Below the pieces are notes generated by a model that was not told where the DNA came from, ran no database searches, and saw only the letters and a program-made list of their open reading frames with translations. DNA of 64,000 nucleotides. Origin: Flagellimonas amoyensis (lineage in GTDB: Bacteria > Bacteroidota > Bacteroidia > Flavobacteriales > Flavobacteriaceae). This document shows positions 18,366 through 26,267 of the stretch, piece after piece. Both the position numbers and the translations under genes were made by a program. The number at the start of each line of letters is the position of its first letter. The first letter of the stretch is position 1. The stretch spans positions 1-64,000 of the forward strand of contig NZ_QBUK01000015.1 in assembly GCF_003058265.1 (NCBI RefSeq). Reading direction: 5' to 3'.

Positions 18366-18863
18366 ATGAAAAACCGTATTCTTACCCACGAACAGATCCA
18401 ACATATTGTCAAGCGTATTGCCTATCAGATCTACGAGACCAATGTGGACGAAAAAATGATCGTGGTAGCCGGGATCAATGGCGGTGGGGTCAATTTTGCC
18501 AAGAAAATTGTGGCCATGCTGAAAAAAATCACCGATGCGGAGATTGTATTGTGCAAAATGGACATGGACAAGAAAGACCCCTTGAAAAGTGGAGTGTCCA
18601 CTTCCATTCCTGAAGAGACCTACACGGACAAGTCGATTGTTTTGGTGGACGATGTGTTGAATTCAGGCACCACCTTGATCTATGGCACGCACCATTTTCT
18701 GAAAACTCCGATAAAACAGTTGAAAACTGCGGTCCTGGTCAACAGGAACCACAAAAAATACCCCATCAAGGCCGATTTTAAGGGCATATCCCTCTCCACA
18801 TCGCTCAATGAGCACATCAAAGTGGTGTTCGAGACCAAAAACGATGCGGTATACCTAGAGTAA
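18366..18863 (+). CDS. Phosphoribosyltransferase family protein (PyrR-like)
   Basis: Type I phosphoribosyltransferase, 165 residues. The PRPP-binding motif is VLVDDVLNSGTTL, and the N-terminal helices (LTHEQIQHIVKRIAYQIYE) resemble PyrR or hypoxanthine phosphoribosyltransferases. The base specificity cannot be told. ATG 18366 (MKNRILTHEQ) is used; an open frame extends upstream to 18216 but overlaps the S4 gene and is not conserved. Its 3' end overlaps that of convergent aroK by 9 bases. Confidence 0.85.
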   Translation: MKNRILTHEQIQHIVKRIAYQIYETNVDEKMIVVAGINGGGVNFAKKIVAMLKKITDAEIVLCKMDMDKKDPLKSGVSTSIPEETYTDKSIVLVDDVLNSGTTLIYGTHHFLKTPIKQLKTAVLVNRNHKKYPIKADFKGISLSTSLNEHIKVVFETKNDAVYLE

Positions 18864-19367
18864 CCCTCCTATTTCATTTACCACGATCTCCACATCCTTT
18901 CCGCTGCAATCCAACACATGGGTCGCTAGGGAATAGTAAGGTATGCGTTCAAAAAGATGCTTTCCTATGAATTCGGGCAGATCAGCATCGGCGATGTTCC
19001 GTACCAAGGGCCTTTGTTCTTTTTCCTTGGAGATTCTGTCCACCAGTTCGGGTATGGGCAATTGGAGGTAGATGGAATGGTCGGCTTTTTCCAAGATGGT
19101 CTGCATGTTGTTCCCATAGCAAGGGGTTCCCCCACCGGTCGAAAGCACCATGGATGGGTTTTCATCCAAGACCTTGGAAAGCATTTCATGCTCCAATTTT
19201 CTAAAATAGATCTCCCCCTTCTCCAAAAAAATGGTTTTGATGGATTTTTTTTCGTGTGCTTCGATATAGTCATCCAAATCGATGAAACCAGCCCCTAATT
19301 GTCTGGCCAACAACTTCCCAACGGTTGACTTTCCACTTGCCATATATCCCATCAAAACTATTTTCAT
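18855..19367 (-). CDS. aroK: Shikimate kinase
   Basis: Phosphorylates shikimate at the 3-hydroxyl in the aromatic amino acid pathway. The 170-residue product is of normal length. Walker A is GYMASGKSTVGK, the shikimate-binding DDYIE segment follows (FIDLDDYIEAHEKKSI), FRKLE and STGGGTPC are conserved, and the lid region has EQRPLVRN. Cytoplasmic. Its 3' end overlaps the phosphoribosyltransferase gene tail to tail. Confidence 0.95.
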   Translation of the reverse strand: MKIVLMGYMASGKSTVGKLLARQLGAGFIDLDDYIEAHEKKSIKTIFLEKGEIYFRKLEHEMLSKVLDENPSMVLSTGGGTPCYGNNMQTILEKADHSIYLQLPIPELVDRISKEKEQRPLVRNIADADLPEFIGKHLFERIPYYSLATHVLDCSGKDVEIVVNEIGGLL

Positions 19368-19420
19368 TTGCTGTAATCGTTTGTTGTTTCAAAAAAACAC
19401 AAATTTATCATTAATTCACC

Positions 19421-19451
19421 TTTGTAAAATAGATTATTGATGTTATATTTG
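19421..19451 (+). promoter_or_regulatory. Promoter of tRNA-Lys
   Basis: TTTG at 19421-19424, exactly 19 bases, then TATATTTG at 19444-19451, an excellent match to the Bacteroidota consensus, about 37 bases before the tRNA. Confidence 0.8.
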
Positions 19452-19487
19452 CACCCGCTTAGCGAAACAGCTAGGCGTTTTTAAAAT

Positions 19488-19560
19488 GACCTGGTAGCTC
19501 AGTTGGTAGAGCATTTCACTTTTAATGAAAGGGTCCCGGGTTCGAGCCCCGGCCAGGTCA
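19488..19560 (+). tRNA. tRNA-Lys (anticodon TTT)
   Basis: A 73-nt cloverleaf. Acceptor GACCTGG pairs with CCAGGTC, with discriminator A. The D-arm is GCTC...GAGC, anticodon stem TTTCA/TGAAA encloses CTTTTAA with TTT at 34-36, and the T-arm is CCGGG-TTCGAGC-CCCGG. CCA is not encoded. It is a single tRNA with its own promoter and terminator. Confidence 0.97.
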
Positions 19561-19572
19561 CAAAAAAAACAG

Positions 19573-19610
19573 AAAACCTTGATAATCGAAGATTGATCAA
19601 GGTTTTTTCT
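19573..19610 (+). terminator. Terminator after tRNA-Lys
   Basis: AAAACCTTGAT (19573-19583) pairs with ATCAAGGTTTT (19596-19606) and runs into a T-rich tract. Confidence 0.8.
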
Positions 19611-19944
19611 TTTTAGCCCATTTGGGTTGCCCAACTCTCTTTTTAGTAACACAAACAACGTCCAACCCCATGTCTTGGTCCAATAAAATCCCTATATTTA
19701 TTATAGTCCAAAATATAGGAACCATCTTTAAATTTCAATATTGAATATAAAACCAGAAAAACTTTTGCCAGCTTTCAAACATACTAATCTCTATTATTGC
19801 CATAGTTCTTGCTTTAAACTTTGAATAAATTAATTTGCTTGCGCTCATATAAACTCTTTCGAAAGACATGGACAAAGAACATTGTTGGCGAAAATACGAT
19901 TGAATATGAAGCAGGAACCATTCGTCATTATTTTAAAATCAAGA
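19611..19944. other. Intergenic region, no clear feature
   Basis: An AT-rich gap between the tRNA-Lys terminator and the DUF1593 gene. I see no reading frame with coding character, no RNA fold I can support and no repeat. Alternative starts for the next gene lie at 19882 (TTG) and 19906 (ATG). Confidence 0.5.
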
Positions 19945-21444
19945 ATGCAACGATTCATGCTTACGGGTCTGGCCCTTATTTTAGGAATCTCCTTATTCGG
20001 GCAACAAATGCAAAAGGATACCAAACGGACCATTGTTACTACCGATGGAGAAATCGATGATGTGGACACCTTTATCCGGTTCTTGTTGTACACCAATGAA
20101 TTTGATACGGAAGGATTGATCTATTCCAGCTCCATGTGGCATTGGAAAGGAGATGGAAAGGGCACTACCATCATATCCGAAATGGAAATGACCAAGAACA
20201 TCTATGGGGAACGTAGTGAATTAAGATGGCCTGGGACCTCTTGGATCCAAGAGCTCCTGTCCGAATACGAAAAAGTACATCCCAACCTTTTGCTCCATGA
20301 CAAAAACTATCCCTCGGCAGCAGCTTTATTGGAATTGGTGAAAGTAGGAAACATTGACTTTGAGGGGGAAATGGACAAACGAACAGAAGGCTCTGAATGG
20401 ATTGCCCAAAAACTGTTGGATAACGACCCAAGGGAGATTTTCCTCCAAGCTTGGGGTGGCACCAACACCATTGCCCGCGCCCTAAAATCCATCGAGGAAG
20501 ACTACTCCAAACGAAAAGATTGGAAGCTCATCAAGGACAAAGTATCCAAGAAGGCCATCATCTATACCATTATGGATCAAGATGCCACTTTTAGGAAATA
20601 CATTGGCCCCAACTGGCCTGAAATTCGTGTTTTTTACAATGCCAATCAGTTTTGGTGTTTTGCCTACCCCTGGAAAATGATCGTTCCCAAAAGTCAGCAA
20701 CCTTATATGGAGGGTAGTTTTATGGGGCCGAACATCATCAACGGTCACGGTCCTTTGCTCCAAAAGTACTATTCCTATGGAGATGGGCAAAAACAGGAAG
20801 GGGATCCCAACCATTTTGAAGGTGATGGTTCAAAAATTGTAAACACCGAACGTGGCAGCTTTTCCAAATATGATTTTATCTCCGAAGGGGATTCCCCTGC
20901 ATTTCTACATTTGGTAAATGTAGGTTTGGCCAATTATGAAGATCCTTCCCGAGGTGGCTGGAGCGGGAGGTTTAGACAATCCAATGAAAATCCATTTCGG
21001 TTTGAGGATGGTGATTCGGTTACCGATTTAAATCCAGAGACAGGGGAAATGGACAAAAGCTATCCACAGACCCGCTGGATAAAACCCATGCAACTCGATT
21101 TCGCCGCACGGGCCGATTGGTGTGTCACATCTTTTGATGTGGCCAATCATCCACCCAAAGTCAACGTGGCCCAAGGCAATGCCATCAGCGCAGAAGTAGG
21201 CGAAACCATAAGCTTGAACTTAACCAGTGAGGATGTGGACGGCGACGCTGTATATTTTAACGTATGGTCCTATGCCGAAGCCGGAGACGGACCTGCTTCC
21301 ATTGAATTAAAAAAAGATATTGCCTTGGTCCAAATTCCAAAGTCGGCCCAATCCGGAAATGAATACCATATCATTGTGGAAGCTACCGATACCGGGTTTC
21401 CGGCCCTTACCCGATATCAAAGAGTCATCATCACAGTACCATGA
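19945..21444 (+). CDS. DUF1593 / nucleoside hydrolase-like exported protein
   Basis: Exported protein of 499 residues with signal peptide MQRFMLTGLALILGISLFGQ. The N-terminal two-thirds is DUF1593, whose fold relates to nucleoside hydrolases; the acidic metal-binding loop is visible as TTDGEIDDVDTFIRFLLY. The C-terminal part (about 395-499) is an immunoglobulin-like sandwich (VGETISLNLTSEDVDGDAVYFN). Members occur in polysaccharide-degrading Bacteroidota, but the substrate is unknown. ATG 19945 gives the cleanest signal peptide; 19906 is possible. It stands alone between tRNA-Lys and carbonic anhydrase. Confidence 0.85.
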   Translation: MQRFMLTGLALILGISLFGQQMQKDTKRTIVTTDGEIDDVDTFIRFLLYTNEFDTEGLIYSSSMWHWKGDGKGTTIISEMEMTKNIYGERSELRWPGTSWIQELLSEYEKVHPNLLLHDKNYPSAAALLELVKVGNIDFEGEMDKRTEGSEWIAQKLLDNDPREIFLQAWGGTNTIARALKSIEEDYSKRKDWKLIKDKVSKKAIIYTIMDQDATFRKYIGPNWPEIRVFYNANQFWCFAYPWKMIVPKSQQPYMEGSFMGPNIINGHGPLLQKYYSYGDGQKQEGDPNHFEGDGSKIVNTERGSFSKYDFISEGDSPAFLHLVNVGLANYEDPSRGGWSGRFRQSNENPFRFEDGDSVTDLNPETGEMDKSYPQTRWIKPMQLDFAARADWCVTSFDVANHPPKVNVAQGNAISAEVGETISLNLTSEDVDGDAVYFNVWSYAEAGDGPASIELKKDIALVQIPKSAQSGNEYHIIVEATDTGFPALTRYQRVIITVP

Positions 21445-21493
21445 CCCAACAATGTCCATAGCTTATGGCACAATACCTAATTCCAAATAAAGA

Positions 21494-22120
21494 ATGAATA
21501 TCAAACGAATTTTCAAGAACAATCAAAAATGGGTTCAAAACAAACTGAACATAGATCCCAACTATTTCAAGAACCTATCGGAAGGACAAAACCCCGATAT
21601 ACTTTACATTGGTTGTTCCGATAGCCGGGTAACTGCCGAAGAAATCATGGGAGTTTCACCAGGTGAGGCTTTTGTGCACCGAAACATTGCCAATATGGTG
21701 CCCAATACGGATCTCAGTGCAATGTCCGTCATCGATTATGCGGTTCTTCATTTGAAAGTGAACCATGTGGTGGTCTGTGGCCATTATTATTGTGGTGGCA
21801 TAAAAGCCGCAATGCAGTCAAAAGATCTGGGGATCCTAAATCCCTGGCTCAGAAACGTTAGAGACGTATACCGTACCCATAGAGTGGAACTGAACTCCAT
21901 CGAAGATGAAGAGCTAAAGTACAAACGGCTTGTTGAGCTCAATGTCCAGGAGCAATGTATAAATGTCATCAAAACGGCAGAAGTACAACGAGCCAACAGG
22001 GAAAGGGGGATCACGGTCCACGGTTGGGTTTTTGACATACACTCAGGCAAACTCATCGATCTGGAAATCGATTTTGACAAGATCCTGAAAAATGTGATGG
22101 AAATCTACCATCTTGATTAG
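21494..22120 (+). CDS. Beta-class carbonic anhydrase
   Basis: Zinc enzyme interconverting carbon dioxide and bicarbonate, probably cytoplasmic as no signal peptide is seen. The zinc ligands and active site are in GCSDSRVTAEE (Cys, with the Asp-Arg dyad) and CGHYYCGGIKAA (His and Cys). The 208-residue length fits the beta family. Bicarbonate would serve carboxylases such as acetyl-CoA carboxylase, but there is no operon link. It begins 49 bases after the DUF1593 gene. Confidence 0.93.
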   Translation: MNIKRIFKNNQKWVQNKLNIDPNYFKNLSEGQNPDILYIGCSDSRVTAEEIMGVSPGEAFVHRNIANMVPNTDLSAMSVIDYAVLHLKVNHVVVCGHYYCGGIKAAMQSKDLGILNPWLRNVRDVYRTHRVELNSIEDEELKYKRLVELNVQEQCINVIKTAEVQRANRERGITVHGWVFDIHSGKLIDLEIDFDKILKNVMEIYHLD

Positions 22121-22210
22121 TGAAAGATACAGGCGATACAACAATGATGCATGAGAAAATAATTAGAATTAGGTTCAGATAAACAATAGCCAAATCGGCA
22201 TAGAACCCTG

Positions 22211-23479
22211 CTATTTTTTCCCGCCCACATACATGGGCAGTTCAAATATTTCCAGAGAGAAATAGGGCAAGGCCGCCAAAAGGTGATCAAAGATGTCCGC
22301 CATCACATATTCATAGTTTTCCCAACGCTTATCGGCACTGAAGACATAAATTTCCAAAGGAATACCCTGAGCTGTGGGTTCCAACTGTCGAACCATCAAA
22401 GTCATTTTCTTGTTAATCGCCGAATGCTTCTCCAGATAGTTGGTCACATATTTTCGGAACACCCCAAAGTTGGTCAGGTTCCTGCCATTGATCAACAGTT
22501 CCTTGTCCGCCCCATTGTCCCGATTATGTGCATTTATCTGTTCGCTCCTTTGGGCTATGTAATCGGCTACCAATTGGATCTTTTTCAAGGCTTCCACATC
22601 TTCCTGGGTCAAAAACCGGATGCTTTTCTGACTGATGATCAAGGCCCGTTTGATACGCCTTCCGCCTGAAACCTGCATGCCCCTCCAGTTCTTGAAGGAA
22701 TCGGATATCAGGGCATAGGTGGGAATGGTGGTTATGGTCTTGTCAAAATTCTGGACCTTGACAGTGGCCAATGTGATCTCGATCACATCCCCATCGGCCC
22801 CATATTTATCAAACGTGATCCAATCCCCAATGCGGACCATATCGTTTATGGTGACCTGAATGCTCGCCACAAAGCCCAAAATGGAATCCTTGAATATGAG
22901 CAGGACCACGGCCGAAGCGGCACCCAATGTGGCAAAGAATTTCCAGATGGAGGTCTCCGTGACAATGACAAAAATGGTGAGCATCCCCACGATCCAGGCA
23001 AATATCATGAACACTTGTGTGTAGCTGGCGATGGGCTTATCCTTGAACCGGGGCAATATCTTCAAATAGTCCTTTGTGCTCTTGAAAAACCTTCTGAACA
23101 CGGCAAGCGTCTGCAACACGAAGAGTATCTTGACAATCTTCAATGCAATGTTCCCGGCATATTCAAAATCCACAAAAACAACAGGTAGAAACTCAAAAAG
23201 GAACAACAACGGAAATATATGCGCCACGGAACGGGGCACCTTGTGGGCCACCAAAAAGTTGTCGTAATTGTTCTTGGTCCTACGTGCCAAACGAATGGAT
23301 ACGGCGCGCAACACTTTCCACACCACCAAATCCAACAGAAATGCCAAGACCAAGACAATCACCAACAAGAAAAGCAGGTTCAGGTCGGAGGCCAGACCTT
23401 CCCCCATCCCCGTCTTCAAGAGGTAATCATACAGCAATCGTCCCAAATTTTTGTCCACGGAGTCCATACTAAATTCCAT
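22211..23479 (-). CDS. MscS family mechanosensitive channel
   Basis: Inner-membrane channel of the MscS superfamily, expected to release solutes under osmotic downshock. The product has 422 residues, several N-terminal membrane helices (LNLLFLLVIVLVLAFLLDLVVW and more), the pore-lining helix region (FFATLGAASAVVLLIFKDSILGF) and the beta domain (VRIGDWITFDKYGADGDVIEI). The long extra C-terminal region resembles YbdG-type channels. The start is uncertain: 23509, 23479 and 23467 are possible, and I use 23479 (MEFSMDSVDK). Convergent with carbonic anhydrase. Confidence 0.88.
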   Translation of the reverse strand: MEFSMDSVDKNLGRLLYDYLLKTGMGEGLASDLNLLFLLVIVLVLAFLLDLVVWKVLRAVSIRLARRTKNNYDNFLVAHKVPRSVAHIFPLLFLFEFLPVVFVDFEYAGNIALKIVKILFVLQTLAVFRRFFKSTKDYLKILPRFKDKPIASYTQVFMIFAWIVGMLTIFVIVTETSIWKFFATLGAASAVVLLIFKDSILGFVASIQVTINDMVRIGDWITFDKYGADGDVIEITLATVKVQNFDKTITTIPTYALISDSFKNWRGMQVSGGRRIKRALIISQKSIRFLTQEDVEALKKIQLVADYIAQRSEQINAHNRDNGADKELLINGRNLTNFGVFRKYVTNYLEKHSAINKKMTLMVRQLEPTAQGIPLEIYVFSADKRWENYEYVMADIFDHLLAALPYFSLEIFELPMYVGGKK

Positions 23480-23542
23480 ATTGACAAAATTACATTTAAA
23501 CCCCACCATTTTGAGAATGAAGCCCTATTTTATTTGATGTTG

Positions 23543-23576
23543 AAAAAAAGCCAAGCTTGTTCAACACAAGCTTGGC
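23543..23576 (-). terminator. Terminator of the gdh-greA/B-like operon
   Basis: GCCAAGCTTGT (23550-23560) pairs with ACAAGCTTGGC (23566-23576) across 5 bases. On the minus strand a run of seven T follows, so it ends the minus-strand operon above it. Confidence 0.88.
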
Positions 23577-23667
23577 CCACCCATTCCATTTTAAAAAAAG
23601 TCCCTCTGCACCGATCCTCTGCACAATTTAAATTCATAATCCAATAAAAAGGAACGGGCTATTCGAT

Positions 23668-24045
23668 TCAGTCCAACAACCGGGAGAACACCTTGGACTT
23701 TAGTTTCCTGTAGCTCTTTAAATGCTCCATATACAGCTCCCGATGCTTCTCATGATTGTCCAGATGATAGGTGTCGCAGGCCACATCGTCGCACTCCCAA
23801 GCGTTCCGCATGGCATTTTCGTACCGATGGAGCATTCCAGACTTCAAGGTATTCTCCCTTTGTAGGGCCAATAGTTCCACATGCAGGGCGGAATCGTTCA
23901 GAAAACGGTCTTCCAAGGCCAGCAGTAGCCCAAGTTCCTCATGGATGTACTCAAGGCTCTTTGTCCAATGGCCCAACTCCACTTTGTCCTTTTTCAGCAT
24001 GATACGGTCATCGGCATCGTGTCCGTTAAACAGTCTTGAGGTCAT
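23668..24045 (-). CDS. Uncharacterised helical protein
   Basis: I do not recognise this family. The product is 125 residues, strongly charged and probably almost all helix, with no signal peptide or membrane segment. Its ATG overlaps the stop of the GreA/GreB-like gene as ATGA, so it is translated in step with it and is a real gene. A strong terminator follows about 90 bases on. The two Cys in WECDDVACDTYH could bind a metal. A role beside the elongation factor is possible but unproved. Confidence 0.65.
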   Translation of the reverse strand: MTSRLFNGHDADDRIMLKKDKVELGHWTKSLEYIHEELGLLLALEDRFLNDSALHVELLALQRENTLKSGMLHRYENAMRNAWECDDVACDTYHLDNHEKHRELYMEHLKSYRKLKSKVFSRLLD

Positions 24046-24461
24046 ACAATTACATCTACGTTGATCGGGTTTTCCTCCTGTTCCACCTTCAAAATGGTCA
24101 GTTGTTGCTCGCCGGCCGGAAAATCCCAGATTACGGTATCTCCCTCCGCATATCCCATTACGGCCGCTCCCATGGGTGCCAGCACGGATATTTTATCGGT
24201 GGCCACATCACTGTTCTTCGGCAACACCAATTTGAATTTCTTGTGCCATCCGTTATTGGCACCGATGGTTATCCAAGTATTGAAACGGATCACGTCCCTT
24301 GGCATGTCCTCTTGGTCCTTTACTTGGGCGTGTTCCAATTCCCCTGCCAATTTGAAAATGGATTTTTGCTGGGTTTGGTCACTATAGTAGGCCGATAGGT
24401 TCACCAATCGCTTGAGTAGGACATATTCCCCTTTTTCAATAATGAGGTTTCCGTGTTTCAT
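24042..24461 (-). CDS. GreA/GreB-family C-terminal domain protein (Rnk-like)
   Basis: Carries the GreA/GreB C-terminal FKBP-like domain (VLAPMGAAVMGYAEGDTVIW) preceded by a short helical region, without the long coiled coil that reaches the RNA polymerase channel. It therefore resembles Rnk-type regulators that bind RNA polymerase more than true transcript-cleavage factors. The length is 139 residues from ATG 24461 (MKHGNLIIEKGEYV); ATG 24470, directly after the gdh stop, is an alternative. It lies in the gdh operon and overlaps the next gene by 4 bases. Confidence 0.82.
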   Translation of the reverse strand: MKHGNLIIEKGEYVLLKRLVNLSAYYSDQTQQKSIFKLAGELEHAQVKDQEDMPRDVIRFNTWITIGANNGWHKKFKLVLPKNSDVATDKISVLAPMGAAVMGYAEGDTVIWDFPAGEQQLTILKVEQEENPINVDVIV

Positions 24462-24470
24462 GACAGTCAT

Positions 24471-25763
24471 TTATGGGAATATACCCCGTTGTACATAGGC
24501 ATCTTCAAGGCGTTCTATGGCAATGATGAAAGCTGCCGCACGCTTGTCCACCCCTCTTTTTTGAGAAGTTTCCATGACCTTGTTGAACGATTCCCTCAGT
24601 TTCTTTTCCAGCTTGGTCATCACTTCTTCCAATTGCCAAATTTCCCCGCTGCGGTTTTGTAGCCATTCAAAGTAACTACCTATCACCCCGCCGGAATTAC
24701 ACAGAATATCGGGTAGGATCTCCACGCCCCGTTGCAGCAATACCTCCTCAGCTTCCACATCGGTGGGACCATTGGCACCTTCAGCAATGAGTACTGCCTT
24801 GATCTTGGAGGCATTTTCTATGGTGATCTGGTTCCCCAAAGCGGCAGGGACACAGATGTCACAATCCAATGCAAAAAACTCCTTATTGTCTATGGATTGG
24901 GCCCCGGCAAAACCAAGGATACTGCCCTTGTTGGCCTTTGCATATTCCAGCAGTTTTTCCACAGGTATCCCTTGATTATTGTGGAGGGTGCCATAAGCAT
25001 CTTGCACCGCAACCATAATGGCCCCTTCATTTTCCAAGAAATGGGCTGTCCAATAGCCCACATTTCCAAACCCCTGCACAATAAACTTTTTGCCCTTTAG
25101 GTCAACCCCTTTATGTTCCGCCCAAAACTTGATGGTAAGGAAGACACCATAGCCCGTGGCCCTGTCGCGTCCTTCCGAACCTCCGGCCCCAATCGGTTTT
25201 CCAGTCACCACATGGGTATTGGTCGATCGTTCAGCCGGGGATTTGGTGGACATATAGGTATCCAAGATCCAGGCCATGGTCTGTGAGTTGGTGTTCACAT
25301 CGGGTGCCGGAATATCCAGTTCGGGACCAATATTATCGCCCAAGGCATAGGTAAACCTTCGGGTGATCCTTTCCAGTTCGGCTTGGGAATATTTGGACGG
25401 GTCCAATTGTATCCCACCTTTTGCCCCACCGTAGGGAAGCCCGGCCAATGAGGTCTTCCAGGTCATCCACATGGCCAATGCCCTAGCTGCATCGATATCG
25501 ACCGTCGGGTGATAGCGCAGTCCTCCTTTGTAGGGACCCAAGGCATTGTTGTGCTGTACCCGGTATCCGGTAAAGATTTCCACTTCGCCATTGTCCATCC
25601 GCACGGGAAAGTGGACCAATATCTCATTGTTCGTCACTTCCAATATTTTTCGGATGTTGGAATTGAGGCCTATAATGGCCGCTGCATTGCTGAACTGTCT
25701 CATAACGTTGTCCAACATGCCCTGCTTCAACTGTACTTTTTGTTTCGGTGCTTCTGTTACCAT
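24471..25763 (-). CDS. Glutamate dehydrogenase (Glu/Leu/Phe/Val dehydrogenase family)
   Basis: Oxidative deamination of glutamate to 2-oxoglutarate, or the reverse assimilation of ammonium. The 430-residue product has the N-terminal dimerisation domain with the catalytic Lys segment GLPYGGAKGGIQLDP, followed by a Rossmann domain (FIVQGFGNVGYWTAHFL). Length and the hexameric subfamily pattern favour glutamate over leucine or phenylalanine, but cofactor choice is open. It lies in an operon: a small Cys protein ends 9 bases upstream, and the GreA/B-like and unknown genes follow immediately. Confidence 0.93.
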   Translation of the reverse strand: MVTEAPKQKVQLKQGMLDNVMRQFSNAAAIIGLNSNIRKILEVTNNEILVHFPVRMDNGEVEIFTGYRVQHNNALGPYKGGLRYHPTVDIDAARALAMWMTWKTSLAGLPYGGAKGGIQLDPSKYSQAELERITRRFTYALGDNIGPELDIPAPDVNTNSQTMAWILDTYMSTKSPAERSTNTHVVTGKPIGAGGSEGRDRATGYGVFLTIKFWAEHKGVDLKGKKFIVQGFGNVGYWTAHFLENEGAIMVAVQDAYGTLHNNQGIPVEKLLEYAKANKGSILGFAGAQSIDNKEFFALDCDICVPAALGNQITIENASKIKAVLIAEGANGPTDVEAEEVLLQRGVEILPDILCNSGGVIGSYFEWLQNRSGEIWQLEEVMTKLEKKLRESFNKVMETSQKRGVDKRAAAFIIAIERLEDAYVQRGIFP

Positions 25764-25772
25764 AATTGTAGT

Positions 25773-25979
25773 TTAAAACCAATTGTTGAATTCTTTCTTT
25801 GCCCGGGGCACCTTGTTTTGCGACCTTTCAAACAAAGACATTTTCGTATGTCCGTCCATATAGTGTATGTATTCACTGCACGAACTGATGTTACTTTTGT
25901 CCTTCGTCAATTCACAAAAGGACAAAAACGTACAGGTGGAACAGATGCTCCACTTGTATTTTTTCCTGACCTGTTCCAT
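25773..25979 (-). CDS. Small cysteine-containing protein
   Basis: A 68-residue protein of unknown function. It starts MEQVRKKYKWSIC and has four Cys spaced C-x2-C-x5-C-x11-C within residues 13-34 (CSTC, FCEL, SSCS), which suggests a small metal or iron-sulfur site. No signal peptide is seen. It ends 9 bases before glutamate dehydrogenase on the same strand, so it is probably the first gene of that operon. I think I have seen similar small proteins in Flavobacteriaceae but cannot name the family. Confidence 0.55.
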   Translation of the reverse strand: MEQVRKKYKWSICSTCTFLSFCELTKDKSNISSCSEYIHYMDGHTKMSLFERSQNKVPRAKKEFNNWF

Positions 25980-26214
25980 TTTCTTTACTGCTATCGATTT
26001 TCACCGACCCAACCTGATGGGTGATCTATCGATATTTTACCAATCCTCTTTGGGCAAAAGCTGTGCCCAAGGGCATGCCAAAATTCAAGAATGCATGCAA
26101 CCAATTGATAATCAGAATAAAAACAGTCATTCTTAAAAAAGAAGAAGGATTGAATGTGGGGTGTTTTTACCCAGTTGGGGCATTATTCCCAGACTCGCTG
26201 CCCGTTATAAAAAA

Positions 26215-26245
26215 ATGCCCGCACTGCACTGGGCAGATCGGGCAT
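26215..26245 (-). terminator. Terminator of the phosphatase genes
   Basis: ATGCCCG (26215-26221) pairs with CGGGCAT (26239-26245), with an inner CTGC/GCAG stem. On the minus strand a run of seven T follows. Confidence 0.85.
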
Positions 26246-26267
26246 CAAAAAGATAAAATTGAATGTG

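Noticed and set aside
19443..19658. A 71-codon minus-strand frame over tRNA-Lys
   Set aside because: It reads the tRNA antisense (GARTRDPFIKSEM...LSYQ), a common false gene over tRNAs.
22185..22218. Terminator between carbonic anhydrase and the MscS gene
   Set aside because: Only a 6-base AATAGC/GCTATT stem with a 19-base loop that overlaps the MscS stop; too weak.
23219..23647. A plus-strand frame of 142 codons upstream of the MscS channel
   Set aside because: Mostly antisense to the channel's membrane helices, and it reads through the operon terminator at 23543-23576.
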